Below, in pieces: positions 9,357 through 19,714 of a stretch of DNA of 64,000 nt. Numbering within the stretch: position 1 is the stretch's first letter; every line of letters starts with the position of its first letter. The position numbers and the translations under genes are program-made. The DNA is from Pseudoalteromonas rubra (GTDB lineage Bacteria > Pseudomonadota > Gammaproteobacteria > Enterobacterales > Alteromonadaceae): the NCBI RefSeq assembly GCF_005886805.2, contig NZ_CP045429.1, forward strand, positions 776,501 to 840,500. Reading direction: 5' to 3'. A model generated the notes under the pieces. The model had not been told where the DNA came from. It did not search any database and saw only the letters and a program-made list of their open reading frames with translations.

Positions 9357-12300
9357 ATGAAAATACCTATGTTGATCCTACGTGGTGCACCTGCACTTTC
9401 TGATTTCAAAGTTCAAAAAATCCTTAAAAGCTGTAACGATGCGCAATTACCAGTGACTGGTGTGTATGCTGAGTTCATGCATTTTGCTGATCTGACAGCG
9501 GAACTTTCTGAGTCTGAACTGGACAAGCTGAGCAAGCTTTTAAAGTACGGCCCGACCATTGCCGAACATGCGCCTGAAGGAACCCTGATTTTAGTCACAC
9601 CGCGAATTGGTACGATTTCGCCTTGGGCATCGAAAGCCACTGACATCGCCAATAATTGTGGCTTGGATAAAGTACACCGCGTTGAGCGTGGTATTGCTTA
9701 CTATGTCGAGGGCGCACTGAGTGCAGAGCAGATCGATGAGGTAGCGAAACTTTTACATGATCGCATGACAGAGTCAGTACACAGTTCACTGGAAGATGCC
9801 GGTCAGTTATTCCGCGTTGAAGAGCCTCGCCCAATGTCTTCAGTTGACATTCTTGGCGGTGGCCGTGAAGCACTTGCTACTGCAAACGTTGAACAAGGCT
9901 TTGCTCTGGCGGATGACGAAATTGATTACCTGGTAGAGAATTTCCAAAAACTAGGGCGTAACCCGAACGACATCGAGCTGTTCATGTTCGCACAGGCGAA
10001 CTCTGAGCACTGTCGTCATAAAATTTTCAACGCCGATTGGACAATCGACGGTGAACAGCAGCCTAAGTCGCTGTTCAAAATGATCAAAAATACATACGAA
10101 ACGCACCCTGAAAATGTACTGTCTGCGTATAAAGATAACGCTGCGGTAATGAAAGGATCAAAAGCGGGTCGTTTCTTCCCAAATAAAGACGGTGAGTACA
10201 GCTACAATCAGGAAAACATTGAAATCCTGATGAAGGTTGAAACCCACAACCACCCAACCGCGATTGCCCCTTTCTCTGGTGCATCAACGGGCTCTGGTGG
10301 TGAAATTCGCGACGAAGGTGCGACAGGCCGTGGTTCTAAGCCAAAAGCGGGCCTGGTCGGTTTTACGGTATCTAACTTGCGAATCCCTGGCTTCGAGCAG
10401 CCGTGGGAAAGCAACTTCGGCAAACCTGGTCGCATTGTTAATGCACTCGATATCATGATCGATGGTCCTCTGGGTGGCGCGGCGTTCAATAACGAATTTG
10501 GTCGCCCTAATCTGCTTGGTTACTTCCGTACTTACGAAGAAAAAGTGAACAGCCACAACGGTGAAGAAGTGCGTGGTTACCACAAGCCAATCATGCTGGC
10601 AGGGGGTCTGGGCAACATCCGTACTGAGCACGTACAAAAAGGTGAAATCCCTGTCGGTGCTAAGCTAGTTGCACTGGGCGGCCCTGCGATGAACATCGGT
10701 CTGGGTGGTGGTGCTGCATCATCAATGGCATCTGGCCAGTCAAATGAAGACCTGGATTTTGCGTCTGTACAGCGTGAAAACCCAGAAATGGAACGTCGTT
10801 GTCAGGAAGTGATCGACAAATGTTGGCAGTTGGGTGACGAAAACCCCATCGCGTTTATCCACGATGTGGGCGCAGGTGGTCTTTCTAATGCATTCCCTGA
10901 GCTGGTAGATGACGGTGGTCGTGGTGGTAAATTCCAGCTACGTAACATCCCGAACGATGAGCCAGGCATGGCACCACACGAGATCTGGTGTAACGAATCT
11001 CAAGAACGTTATGTACTGGCCGTAGCTGCTGAAGACTTTGACCGCTTTGAAGCCATCTGTCAGCGTGAACGTGCACAATACGCAGTCATTGGTGAGGCAA
11101 CGGAAGAGCGTCACTTAACTGTTGCGGATAGTCATTTCGACAATAATCCAGTAGACCTGCCGCTTGAAGTCCTGCTTGGTAAAGCTCCTAAGATGCACCG
11201 TGACGTAGAGTCGAAGAAAGTCGAAGGTGAAGCCCTTAACACTGACAGCATCGATGTAGAAGAAGCGGCTAAGCGTTTACTTCGTCTACCTACTATCGCT
11301 GAGAAAACATTCCTTATCACGATTGGTGACCGTACGGTGACAGGTCTGGTAGCACGTGACCAAATGGTTGGCCCCTGGCAGGTACCGGTAGCAAACTGTG
11401 CTGTGACAGCAGCTGCGTTTGACACTTACCACGGTGAAGCAATGTCAATGGGTGAACGCACACCTGCGGCACTTCTAAACTACGGTGCTTCTGCACGTTT
11501 GGCAGTAGCAGAAGCGCTCACTAATATTGCTGGCGCAAACATTGGTGGTCTTGAGAATATCAAGCTATCTGCAAACTGGATGGCAGCAGCGGGTCACCCA
11601 GGTGAAGACGCAGGTCTTTACGAAGCGGTTAAAGCCGTAGGTGAAGAGCTATGTCCGGCGCTGGGTCTAACTATTCCGGTTGGTAAAGACTCAATGTCGA
11701 TGAAAACCACCTGGCAAGACGAGGGTGAAGACAAAGCGGTAACAGCACCACTTTCTCTGATCATCACTGCGTTTGGCCGTGTTGAAGACATTCGTAAAAC
11801 GGTAACGCCTCAGCTTCGCACTGATAAAGGCGAATCAAGCCTGATCTTAGTTGATTTAGGTGCAGGTCAAAACCGACTGGGTGCATCAAGCCTTGCACAG
11901 GTTTACAAGCAGCTTGGTGATAAGACGCCTGACGTAGATAGCCCTGAGCTATTAAAAGGCTTCTACAACGCGATGCAAGCTCTTGTAGCTGAAGAAAAAC
12001 TACTGGCTTACCACGACCGTTCAGACGGTGGTCTATTCACAACCGTTGCTGAAATGGCATTCGCAGGTCGCACCGGTGTCACGGTAAACCTTGATAGCTT
12101 AGTTGGTTCTGACATCGAAGTACTTTACAACGAAGAGCTGGGTGCCGTTATTCAGGTTCGTAACGATGACCTGGCTGCGGTTGAAGCAATTCTTGCTGAC
12201 AATGGCCTTGCAACAATCAGCCACACTATCGGTGCACTAAACACTGAAGACAAAGTAATCTTCAACCGTGGCGGTGAAGCAGTACTGGCAAATACACGTA

Positions 12301-13253
12301 CTGAACTACGTACTATTTGGGCTGAAACCACATATAAGATGCAGGCACTTCGTGACAACCCAGAGTGCGCTAAACAAGAATTTGATGCCAAGTTTGATGA
12401 AAAAGACCCAGGTCTGAACGTGAAACTAAGCTTTGATTTAAATGAAGACGTTGCTGCACCTTACATTGCAACAGGCGCTAAGCCTAAGATGGCTATCTTG
12501 CGTGAGCAAGGCGTTAACTCACACGTTGAAATGGCCGCCGCATTTAACCGTGCAGGGTTTGCAGCAGTAGACGTACACATGAGTGACATCCTTGAAGGTC
12601 GCCTGACTCTGGAAGAGTTCAAAGGCCTTGTAGCGTGTGGTGGCTTCTCTTACGGTGACGTGCTGGGGGCGGGTGAAGGCTGGGCTAAGTCAATCCTGTT
12701 CAATGACATGGCACGCGATCAGTTCCAAACCTTCTTTGAACGTCAAGATACGTTCAGCTTAGGTGTCTGTAACGGTTGTCAGATGTTATCCACTCTGAAA
12801 GAGCTTATCCCGGGCACTGAACACTGGCCACGATTTGTAACCAATAAGTCAGAGCGTTTTGAAGCACGCTTCAGCCTTGTAGAAGTACAAGAAAGCCCGT
12901 CGGTATTCTTCCATGGCATGGCAGGCTCTCGTATGCCAATCGCAGTCTCACACGGTGAAGGCCATGCTGAGTTTGCCAACGATGCAGCAGTAAAAGCGGC
13001 GCTTGAATCTGGCACAGTAGCCGTTCAGTACGTTGACAATTTTGGTAACCCAACAACGCAATACCCGAACAACCCGAATGGTTCACCAGAAGGTATTACA
13101 GGTATTACATCAACTGATGGTCGTGCAACAGTCATGATGCCACACCCAGAGCGTGTATTCCGTGCCGTAGCGAACTCTTGGCACCCGGATGAGTGGAAAG
13201 AGGACAGCCCTTGGATGCGCATGTTCCGTAACGCACGTAAGAACGTGAGCTAA
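9357..13253 (+). CDS. purL: Phosphoribosylformylglycinamidine synthase
   Basis: Fourth step of de novo purine synthesis: FGAR + glutamine + ATP to FGAM. This is the long single-chain form (1298 residues; E. coli 1295). It has an N-terminal PurS-like region, an FGAM synthase core ([52 protein letters not shown]), a second AIRS-like half ([19 protein letters not shown]), and a C-terminal glutamine amidotransferase with nucleophile in LGVCNGCQM and the His/Glu pair in [13 protein letters not shown] at 9357 is used; ATG at 9369 gives 1294 residues and aligns slightly better with E. coli, and neither has a clear ribosome site. The gene's last ~84 bases are repeated three times downstream. Confidence 0.98.
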   Translation: MKIPMLILRGAPALSDFKVQKILKSCNDAQLPVTGVYAEFMHFADLTAELSESELDKLSKLLKYGPTIAEHAPEGTLILVTPRIGTISPWASKATDIANNCGLDKVHRVERGIAYYVEGALSAEQIDEVAKLLHDRMTESVHSSLEDAGQLFRVEEPRPMSSVDILGGGREALATANVEQGFALADDEIDYLVENFQKLGRNPNDIELFMFAQANSEHCRHKIFNADWTIDGEQQPKSLFKMIKNTYETHPENVLSAYKDNAAVMKGSKAGRFFPNKDGEYSYNQENIEILMKVETHNHPTAIAPFSGASTGSGGEIRDEGATGRGSKPKAGLVGFTVSNLRIPGFEQPWESNFGKPGRIVNALDIMIDGPLGGAAFNNEFGRPNLLGYFRTYEEKVNSHNGEEVRGYHKPIMLAGGLGNIRTEHVQKGEIPVGAKLVALGGPAMNIGLGGGAASSMASGQSNEDLDFASVQRENPEMERRCQEVIDKCWQLGDENPIAFIHDVGAGGLSNAFPELVDDGGRGGKFQLRNIPNDEPGMAPHEIWCNESQERYVLAVAAEDFDRFEAICQRERAQYAVIGEATEERHLTVADSHFDNNPVDLPLEVLLGKAPKMHRDVESKKVEGEALNTDSIDVEEAAKRLLRLPTIAEKTFLITIGDRTVTGLVARDQMVGPWQVPVANCAVTAAAFDTYHGEAMSMGERTPAALLNYGASARLAVAEALTNIAGANIGGLENIKLSANWMAAAGHPGEDAGLYEAVKAVGEELCPALGLTIPVGKDSMSMKTTWQDEGEDKAVTAPLSLIITAFGRVEDIRKTVTPQLRTDKGESSLILVDLGAGQNRLGASSLAQVYKQLGDKTPDVDSPELLKGFYNAMQALVAEEKLLAYHDRSDGGLFTTVAEMAFAGRTGVTVNLDSLVGSDIEVLYNEELGAVIQVRNDDLAAVEAILADNGLATISHTIGALNTEDKVIFNRGGEAVLANTRTELRTIWAETTYKMQALRDNPECAKQEFDAKFDEKDPGLNVKLSFDLNEDVAAPYIATGAKPKMAILREQGVNSHVEMAAAFNRAGFAAVDVHMSDILEGRLTLEEFKGLVACGGFSYGDVLGAGEGWAKSILFNDMARDQFQTFFERQDTFSLGVCNGCQMLSTLKELIPGTEHWPRFVTNKSERFEARFSLVEVQESPSVFFHGMAGSRMPIAVSHGEGHAEFANDAAVKAALESGTVAVQYVDNFGNPTTQYPNNPNGSPEGITGITSTDGRATVMMPHPERVFRAVANSWHPDEWKEDSPWMRMFRNARKNVS

Positions 13254-13770
13254 TTGAGAGCATTTTAACTTTTGAAAAGGGTCACTTCGGTGGCCTTTTT
13301 TATTGCTTGAAGAAAGCGAACTCTTGGCAGCGATACCCATGACAAGAGTGGAAAGAGGACAGCCCGTGGATGCGCATGTTCCGTAACGCACGTAAGAACG
13401 TGAGCTAATTGAGAGCATTTTAACTTTTGAAAAGGGTCACTTCGATGGCCTTTTTTATTGCTTGAAGAAAGCGAACTCTTGGCAGCGATACCCATGACAA
13501 GAGTGGAAGAGGACAGCCCTTGGATGCGCATGTTCCGTAACGCACGTAAGAACGTGAGTTAATTGAGAGCATTTTAACTTTTGAAAAGGGTCACTTCGAT
13601 GGCCTTTTTTATTGCTTGAAGAAAGCGAACTCTTGGCAGCGATACCCATGACAAGAGTGGAAGAGGACAGCCCTTGGATGCGCATGTTCCGTAACGCACG
13701 TAAGAACGTGAGTTAATTGAGAACATTATAACTTTTGAAAAAGGTCACTGCGGTGGCCTTTTTTATTGCC
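13170..13770 (+). repeat. Tandem array of the purL 3' end plus its terminator (one genuine plus three degenerate copies)
   Basis: The segment starting GCGAACTCTTGGCA inside purL (13170) recurs at 13316, 13471 and 13625. Each unit holds the final ~20 purL codons, the stop codon, and a terminator-like hairpin. Spacing of the shared GAGTGGAA motif (13191, 13346, 13501, 13655) gives a period of 155, 155 and 154 bases. The extra copies have GCGATACCCATGACAA where purL has CCCGGAT, which puts a stop in the purL frame. Copies three and four have lost one A in the GAGTGGAA(A)GAG stretch; copy two has a silent CCT to CCG change. The last copy's tail has diverged and the array ends near 13770. No tandem ORF function is implied. 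Confidence 0.93.
13275..13301 (+). terminator. purL terminator (first of four copies)
   Basis: AAAAGG...CCTTTTTT stem with an inner CAC-TTCG-GTG hairpin (a cUUCGg tetraloop) begins 21 bases after the purL stop. Copies with small changes recur at 13430-13456, 13585-13611 and 13739-13765. Copies two and three read TTCGATG and copy four TGCGGTG, so the tetraloop closing pair is altered. Confidence 0.75.
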
Positions 13771-13925
13771 TGTCACATCACTGTGTTCATGGTTTGGTAT
13801 TATTCATGCCGTATGCTTTCTCTCCTCAAGTATTCTATGTAAATACCGATACAATGGTTGAATTAGAGGTACCTCCAGGCGCAGAGCGACGCCTACAGAC
13901 CAATAATGACAGTCAAGGAGTGAGT

Positions 13926-14468
13926 ATGGACATACAAGTACACCCAGGTAGTGCTTCTGTAAGCAAGCCGGTATCGCATGTGCAAGTGCGCAATAACAGT
14001 GATAAAGCGTCTGATGCTAAGGTCAGTGTGGATATACAGAACCGTGATGAGATTGGTACCGTTCCCCCCTTGCTGTCACAGGAACTGGATGAAGAGGCGG
14101 GTCAGTACAAAGAAGACAACCCGGTATTCAAAGAGGACTACGAGGAACTGGAAAAAGCCATGGCATTGATCCAGGCGTTTATCCGTAAGCTACAGGCACA
14201 GCTCAGTAAGCTCATGCAATCTGTGCAACAGCGCCGTCTTCAGGTGCAGGAACATGTAGAAGCAGAAGCCTCACCGGATGGGGCGATTGTTGAGCACATT
14301 GGCTTAAAACAATATCGTGACAGTACTAAAGTGGATGAAATTGCACTGCTGGAGCAGCAGCTTTCAGAGTATAAGCAACTCGAAGCTGATATTCGCGTTA
14401 ATATGATTAAAATGATCCTTGCAGAGCGTGAACGACTCGAAGAGCTCAAGCGCAAAGGTAAGCTGTAA
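13926..14468 (+). CDS. Coiled-coil protein of unknown function, 180 aa
   Basis: I do not recognise a family. The ATG at 13926 has an AAGGAG ribosome site at good spacing (13915-13920). The frame stays open upstream with ATGs at 13806 and 13794, so a 220-residue form is possible, but those starts lack comparable sites. The first ~60 residues are polar and probably disordered (MDIQVHPGSASVSKPVSHVQ). From about residue 70 on, the protein is a long charged helix set (EELEKAMALIQAFIRKLQAQLSKL; LLEQQLSEYKQLEADIRVNM; LAERERLEELKRKGKL), typical of a coiled coil. There is no signal peptide or membrane segment. It stands alone between the purL repeat array and ydbH. Confidence 0.75.
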   Translation: MDIQVHPGSASVSKPVSHVQVRNNSDKASDAKVSVDIQNRDEIGTVPPLLSQELDEEAGQYKEDNPVFKEDYEELEKAMALIQAFIRKLQAQLSKLMQSVQQRRLQVQEHVEAEASPDGAIVEHIGLKQYRDSTKVDEIALLEQQLSEYKQLEADIRVNMIKMILAERERLEELKRKGKL

Positions 14469-14603
14469 AGCCGTTAGAGGACGAAGTAATGACCTATTTG
14501 TAAGAGATTTTTGCGAACTTAACATCTTCTTACCTGGGCAAGCATTACATCGTTAGCAAGATCCCTTACACTTAAGCCAGTTTTCACTGAATACCAGGTA
14601 CCG

Positions 14604-17195
14604 ATGCGGCGCTTTTTTCTTATTCTGTTATTTGCCCTGTTTACAATTGGGATCACTGTTTATTATTTTCGCGTGCCACTGACGCTCACGATTGGTAAAC
14701 AGATACTGACCGAGGAGCAGGGGTTGCTTGAGTGTCTGGACTGGTCAGTAGACAGTTGGGACAGGCTTGCAGTAGAGCGTATGTGCTGGCGCAGTGAAGC
14801 CGTATCCGTTGAGCTCAGCGATGCTACCTTTGATGGCGACCACTTCCAGGTGGGGAACATGAGGGTGGTTCATCAGCAAACTCAGACGGATAACAACACT
14901 CAGGTGACCTATGCGCCTGCACCTTTACAGCTTGATTTACCTGAAGGTATGCCCACGGTTGAGGTTGAGAAGCTCACCGTATCCAGTCCATTATTACCTG
15001 AGTCACTGAATTTAAGCGTGAAGCAAACTGATGATTTCGCCTTTACCGTTGACGGGGATGTGCAAGCCGACCTTGCCCTGAGTGATACAAAGCTGCATGC
15101 GGCACTGAGGTTAACCAGTCCGGTTGTGCAGAGGTTTTTACGTGAGGCGAAACTCCCTGTGAGCGTGTCGGCACTGACTGGCAAAATTGAAGCCGAGTTC
15201 AACGGTCAAGTTATCAACGCTGATATCCAGTTACAGAGCATATTAAACTATACCCTACCTCAATGCCGGCCCGAGATTCAGGTCAGTGGGGTGGCTACCG
15301 GGCAATGGGACTTTACAGACGAGCGCGCAACGCTGGATTTGCGTCAGCTACCTGTTGATTTGGCCGTTGCTGAGTGCCAGGCGTTGCTGGCTGAGTTGCC
15401 ACAAGGCTGGAAAGACAGCATTTGGTCCGGACGTTGGCAAGCGCGTGTATCAGAGCCAGTGATAATCAACGCGCAGACTCTTACACTGCCTGCCTTGAGC
15501 GTACAGGATGTTGCGCACGTTAGCACAGTCACCTTGAGTGAGTTTGTCTATCAGCTGCCTGAGCAGCAGATGCAGGGCAAACTGATGGTGTCGCATCACA
15601 GTGAGGCATTTCCGTTGCTGGATGCGCAAGTTGATTTTCTGCTCGCAGGAACACAACTGGAAAGTCAGGGCATCGCGACTTTTGAACTTGCGCAGGCACC
15701 TGAGGAGCTCCCCTTCAACTGGCAGGCATTGAGCATGCGCAGTGATTTCTCATTGCAGGGCAAAGTGAACGAACAACTGATGCTCAACATCACAGCAAAA
15801 CCACAGGCTCAGTCTGTCGTGACGGAAGCAATGATGCTAGACAAGTTAACTACCTCTGTGTCGGCCCAAGCCCTATTCGCGATGAGCGAGCGTCATATTA
15901 AAACGCAACAGACACCGTTTGAACAATTGCAATGGCAGCTTGACGCTGAGGCAGAGCGATATCAGATTGATGGGGTTCAGGGACGCAATCTGAGCGTGTC
16001 TGGCCATGGTGATATTGATGCCTCGCTGGCGGCTAACGTAAACGCGGATATTCGGGTTGGCTCGTTCAAGCGCGAGAATGTACGGGGCAAAGAGTTACAT
16101 CAACAGCTTGGCTTTAGCGGTACGCTTCGACCTGAGGGACCTGTTGGTAAACTCAAGGGTAACTCGACCATTGAGCTGGTGGCACATCCTCAGCTGGTGC
16201 TTAGAGATGTAGTGCTAAACAGCGAAGGCGACATCAAAGGTGTAGAGCAGTTAGCGCTTACTCACAAGCTGACGCACGACAGTCTAGAACTACAACTGAC
16301 ACATCGTCTTGAAGCCGGGTTAATGCCGTTTACCCTGACACTGGGTGAGCATGGCCTGGGGGCGATTCAGTCTGTGGCCAGCCAGTTTGTGCCTAAACTT
16401 AAAATAGAAGAGGGCCTGATTAGTGCCAGTGTTTCAGGTGAATTGTCGCGTCAGGTTTTTGACTTCGAAATAGGTGTCGGTGATGCCTCGTTTTTGTATG
16501 ATCATCACTACGTATCTGGACTTGAATTGCCTCTGAAGGGCAAGTGGCATGCGGGGGAGCTTATGATAGAGCCCGCACCACTGAGTATTACGGAGGTACG
16601 GTCAGGGCCAGTGTTAACAGACGTACGAGGTCAGATAACTTCAGACAACAACTTGCTTGTGTTGCGTCAGTTTAGCGCCAATATTTTCAGTGGCCAGCTC
16701 GCGGCTGAGCAGGTTTTACTCGACAAGCAGGATCAGGAAGTTTTAGTGACGGCCAGCGATCTGGATTTGATGCTGATCTCTGAAGCTGGCCGTGAGGCTG
16801 GAGTTGAGCTTTATGGCCAGGTTTCAGGCAGACTACCTGTGTTTATTCGCAATGGGCAGGCAGAGATCCGCGATGGGTACCTGAGTAACATAGTAGATAG
16901 TATGTTGAAAGTAGAGGACAATGCTTCATTTAATGCGTTAAAGTCTCAGCGCCCGGAGTTGCAGCCTGTATTCGATATGTTGGACGAGTTAAGTATTGAA
17001 ACATTAAGTGCCGATGTGAATATGTCACAAGATGGGCAATTGGAGTTGGCTGTAAAAATTGCTGGCGAAAACAAACAGAAACAACAACCTGTGAATTTTA
17101 ATTATACGCACAGTGAGAATATTTATACCCTGTTCAGGGCGTTGCGTCTGAGTGATGAAATTACTCAGGCAGTGGAAAAAGCGTTAAACCAATAG
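14604..17195 (+). CDS. ydbH: YdbH family intermembrane lipid-transport protein
   Basis: AsmA-like/TamB-type repeating beta-groove protein anchored in the inner membrane and thought to carry phospholipid across the periplasm to the outer membrane, redundantly with TamB and YhdP. There is one N-terminal membrane helix (FFLILLFALFTIGITVYYF). The rest is a long series of beta-strand repeats with few charged clusters. A C-terminal DUF748/YdbH-type end (SGRLPVFIRNGQAEIRDGYLSN) is recognisable. 863 residues compares with about 880 in E. coli. It is followed at once by ynbE and ydbL homologues, the same three-gene order as in enterobacteria, which supports the call strongly. Confidence 0.92.
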   Translation: MRRFFLILLFALFTIGITVYYFRVPLTLTIGKQILTEEQGLLECLDWSVDSWDRLAVERMCWRSEAVSVELSDATFDGDHFQVGNMRVVHQQTQTDNNTQVTYAPAPLQLDLPEGMPTVEVEKLTVSSPLLPESLNLSVKQTDDFAFTVDGDVQADLALSDTKLHAALRLTSPVVQRFLREAKLPVSVSALTGKIEAEFNGQVINADIQLQSILNYTLPQCRPEIQVSGVATGQWDFTDERATLDLRQLPVDLAVAECQALLAELPQGWKDSIWSGRWQARVSEPVIINAQTLTLPALSVQDVAHVSTVTLSEFVYQLPEQQMQGKLMVSHHSEAFPLLDAQVDFLLAGTQLESQGIATFELAQAPEELPFNWQALSMRSDFSLQGKVNEQLMLNITAKPQAQSVVTEAMMLDKLTTSVSAQALFAMSERHIKTQQTPFEQLQWQLDAEAERYQIDGVQGRNLSVSGHGDIDASLAANVNADIRVGSFKRENVRGKELHQQLGFSGTLRPEGPVGKLKGNSTIELVAHPQLVLRDVVLNSEGDIKGVEQLALTHKLTHDSLELQLTHRLEAGLMPFTLTLGEHGLGAIQSVASQFVPKLKIEEGLISASVSGELSRQVFDFEIGVGDASFLYDHHYVSGLELPLKGKWHAGELMIEPAPLSITEVRSGPVLTDVRGQITSDNNLLVLRQFSANIFSGQLAAEQVLLDKQDQEVLVTASDLDLMLISEAGREAGVELYGQVSGRLPVFIRNGQAEIRDGYLSNIVDSMLKVEDNASFNALKSQRPELQPVFDMLDELSIETLSADVNMSQDGQLELAVKIAGENKQKQQPVNFNYTHSENIYTLFRALRLSDEITQAVEKALNQ

Positions 17196-17207
17196 GAGCA
17201 ACTCAGC

Positions 17208-17387
17208 ATGAAATGGATGCTAACTTTGGTGTTTGCTTGTTTGGTGTCGGCTTGTACACATAAAGTGCAGGTAGAGACCAAAGAGCCTATCACCATCAAC
17301 TTAAACGTCAAAGTTGACCACGAGATCCGTGTTAAGGTCGACAAAGAGCTGGACGATCTGTTCAGCGATGACAGTGAATTATTCTAA
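17208..17387 (+). CDS. ynbE: YnbE-like outer-membrane lipoprotein, 59 aa
   Basis: Short lipoprotein: a signal helix MKWMLTLVFACLVSAC ends in the lipobox LVSAC (Cys16). Next come THKVQVETKEPITINLNVKV and a second half of alternating hydrophobic/charged beta-strand-like residues ending in an acidic tail. In E. coli, YnbE is an outer-membrane lipoprotein that associates with YdbH to complete the bridge. Start ATG at 17208 has AGGAG 11 bases upstream; 12 bases separate it from the ydbH stop, and ydbL follows 11 bases later. Confidence 0.88.
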   Translation: MKWMLTLVFACLVSACTHKVQVETKEPITINLNVKVDHEIRVKVDKELDDLFSDDSELF

Positions 17388-17398
17388 GGAGCCAGATC

Positions 17399-17719
17399 AT
17401 GAACGCATCTAAGTTACTGACCACGATTGCCGCCGCTTGTATGAGCTTTTCGGTATTTGCCATTACTCTGGACGATGCTAAGTCACAGGGCTTAGTGGGG
17501 GAGACCGCAGCGGGTTATTTGGGCGTGATCAAGGGCAGCAGTGAAGTGAAAAAGCTGGTGAAAGAAGTAAACAGTAAACGCAAGGCGAAGTACCAGCAAC
17601 TTGCTAAGAAAAATGGCATCAGCCTGAGTCAGGTTGAAGCCATGGCTGCCAAGAAAACATTTGCGAAAACGGCGCCGGGCCACTTCGTAAAAGTCGATGG
17701 GAAGTGGGTTAAAAAATAG
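17399..17719 (+). CDS. ydbL: YdbL family periplasmic protein (DUF1318)
   Basis: 106-residue exported protein with signal peptide (LLTTIAAACMSFSVFA). The mature part carries the family traits: DDAKSQGLVGETAAGYLGV near residue 25 and, at the end, an APGHFVKVDGKWVKK stretch. In E. coli YdbL is a periplasmic partner that modulates YdbH-YnbE assembly. Third gene of the ydbH-ynbE-ydbL operon, which ends in a GC-rich hairpin. Confidence 0.93.
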   Translation: MNASKLLTTIAAACMSFSVFAITLDDAKSQGLVGETAAGYLGVIKGSSEVKKLVKEVNSKRKAKYQQLAKKNGISLSQVEAMAAKKTFAKTAPGHFVKVDGKWVKK

Positions 17720-17722
17720 CAT

Positions 17723-17746
17723 TCAGGGCGGAATTCTCCGCCCTGA
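17723..17746. terminator. Bidirectional terminator after ydbL
   Basis: Perfect 9-bp stem TCAGGGCGG / CCGCCCTGA with 6-nt loop between convergent genes. On the minus strand it is followed by ATGCTATTTTTT; the T tract on the plus strand is weak. Confidence 0.7.
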
Positions 17747-17749
17747 CTG

Positions 17750-18295
17750 TTAATCTGTTTGATGGCATTGACGTAACAGTTGTTGCCAGAAAGCCGCACC
17801 TTTTCGGCGTGCAAGCCTGATGTTGTTATCCGGAATAGACTCTGGATCATCATAACTTTCCAGTGCCTCAGCCATACTGGCCTCGCGGATCACATGTAAA
17901 GCTGGGTAAGGGGCTCGGTTTGTGTAGTTGGCCGGATCATCTTGCTCTGACTCTGCAAAAACATAATCCGGGTGGAAGTTGGCGAGCTGGAAGGTGCCTT
18001 CATAGCCCTGGGCAACTAACAGTGCGTTTGCCAGGTCTACCAAATCTAAAAATGCATCAAAATCGGTAAAACCCTCAGTAAAAATGAGCAAGCTGGTTTC
18101 CCGCGCCGGGTTCTCAGTCAGTGCCTGACATTCATCTAGCATATCCATCACGGCATCTTCGGGTTTTTGTGACGCGCAAACTCGGTAGTGGATTGCGTTT
18201 TGTTCCACTTCTTTGCGGGCAAACGGGCAGAAGTTGTATTTTACAATGACTGAGCTGACCCAGTTTTGCATCGCTTTGACGGCAATATGGTGCAT
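17750..18295 (-). CDS. DUF1415 domain-containing protein
   Basis: 181-residue cytoplasmic protein of the DUF1415 family, function unknown. Family features seen: WVSSVIVKYNFCPFARKEV near the start with its conserved Cys, LLIFTEGFTDFDAFLDLV in the middle, and QLANFHPDYVFAESEQDD plus NYTNRAPYPALHVIRE near residue 130. Its start abuts the waaA stop codon with no gap, so the two genes are surely one transcript. That linkage suggests, but does not show, a role near LPS synthesis. Confidence 0.9.
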   Translation of the reverse strand: MHHIAVKAMQNWVSSVIVKYNFCPFARKEVEQNAIHYRVCASQKPEDAVMDMLDECQALTENPARETSLLIFTEGFTDFDAFLDLVDLANALLVAQGYEGTFQLANFHPDYVFAESEQDDPANYTNRAPYPALHVIREASMAEALESYDDPESIPDNNIRLARRKGAAFWQQLLRQCHQTD

Positions 18296-19567
18296 TTATT
18301 TTCCCAAAAGAGAGTTGATCATAGTAATACTGCGTGCAATGGCGCCCTGATTGCGTGTCAGACACGCTTTTGCATGTGTGCCTAATTCCATTGCACTTTG
18401 CTGTGAGCGCAAGTAAACCAGCAAAGTATCGGCCAGCGCTTGCTGATCCGCTACTTCAATAGCACCTTTCAGCGCAAACAGTTCAGGATAAATATGGGCA
18501 AAGTTATAGGTATGTGGTCCAGTCAGTACACCGACCGAACAGGCCGCCGCTTCAAGTGGGTTATGACCGCCTCGCTCAATCAGACTGCCGCCAATGTAGG
18601 CAATTTGCCCACACCCGTATAACAACTTTAGTTCGCCCAGTGTGTCTGCCAGCAAGACTTGTGATGACGGCGTGTAATTCTGGCTGCGACGACTGTAGCT
18701 GAGTGCTCGTGTTTCAATTAAAGTGGCAACTTTATCGAACTGCTCAGGATGTCTGGGCGCTATGATCAACAGAGCATCGCTCTGGTGGGTCAATAGTTGC
18801 TGGTGGGCTGTTAAAACCTGTTCATGCTCCGCGGGGTGGGTAGAGCCTGCAACCCACACTGGTCGTGCGCCGAGCTGTGTTTTTATTGCCTCAATCTTGT
18901 CCTGCTGAGCGTTATCCAGGGCGATATCAAATTTAATTGAGCCCGTTACTGTGACTTTGTCTGGCGTCAGTCCCAGCTTAATAAAACGCTCGGCATCTTC
19001 CTGATTATGGCTCGCCAGCATACTGATTTGAGCCATCAAAAAACGGCTCAGAGACGCCACTTTTTGATATCCCATCAAAGATTTTTCAGACAGGCGGGCA
19101 TTGATGACGGCGACCGGGCAATGTGCCTTGTTGGCGTAATAAAATAGGTTCGGCCATAGCTCAGTTTCCAGTACTAATAAGATTCTGGGCTTAATTCGTC
19201 TGACGAAGCGCCGGGCTGCAAAGGCAAAATCGATAGGTAAGTAGCAAATTGTGATGTCATGTGCACTGTTGCCAAACAGCTGATTAAGCTGTTCGCGACC
19301 TGTGGGGGTGTTACAGGTAAGTACAAAAGGTGCTTCAGGGTGTTCTTCTAACAGCGCTTTTATAAGGGGCGCTGCGGCCAGTACTTCCCCGACGGAAGCG
19401 CAGTGAATGACCACGGCATGCTTTGTGCGGATTGAGGGAGTAAAGCCAAATCGTTCGCAAAAATGCGCTTTATACAGCGGGTTCTTTTTTCCTCTGATAA
19501 CGTACAGATACAGCACGATGAATGGACATAAAATCAGTAGTACCAGGGAATATAAATGTCTAATCAT
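18296..19567 (-). CDS. waaA: 3-deoxy-D-manno-octulosonic acid (Kdo) transferase
   Basis: Transfers Kdo from CMP-Kdo to lipid IVA at the inner face of the inner membrane. The N-terminal membrane anchor (SLVLLILCPFIVLYLYVI) is followed by the glycosyltransferase family 30 region (VVIHCASVGEVLAAAPLI, LETELWPNLFYYA, VINARLSEKS) and the GT-B C-terminal half (IAYIGGSLIERGGHNPLEAAA with its sugar-nucleotide site). ATG at 19567 gives 423 residues, matching the family; a TTG three codons earlier is less likely. KdkA nearby implies that this enzyme adds a single Kdo, as in Haemophilus and Vibrio, but this is inference. Confidence 0.96.
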   Translation of the reverse strand: MIRHLYSLVLLILCPFIVLYLYVIRGKKNPLYKAHFCERFGFTPSIRTKHAVVIHCASVGEVLAAAPLIKALLEEHPEAPFVLTCNTPTGREQLNQLFGNSAHDITICYLPIDFAFAARRFVRRIKPRILLVLETELWPNLFYYANKAHCPVAVINARLSEKSLMGYQKVASLSRFLMAQISMLASHNQEDAERFIKLGLTPDKVTVTGSIKFDIALDNAQQDKIEAIKTQLGARPVWVAGSTHPAEHEQVLTAHQQLLTHQSDALLIIAPRHPEQFDKVATLIETRALSYSRRSQNYTPSSQVLLADTLGELKLLYGCGQIAYIGGSLIERGGHNPLEAAACSVGVLTGPHTYNFAHIYPELFALKGAIEVADQQALADTLLVYLRSQQSAMELGTHAKACLTRNQGAIARSITMINSLLGK

Positions 19568-19714
19568 GACAGCCAACAGTATAAAAAACGCCTATTTTAA
19601 CTTGTCAGCCTGAAAAAGCGATAACACGCATACAAATTATCACAGTTGTTGAGGTGCTCAGCGGACGGGAATTTGCTAGGATCTGGCAAAATTTCCAATT
19701 TTAAAGGTTTTAAG

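Noticed and set aside
13110..13685. Overlapping minus-strand ORFs sharing one sequence ([17 protein letters not shown])
   Set aside because: They are antisense readings of the purL-tail repeats, which explains why they resemble each other.
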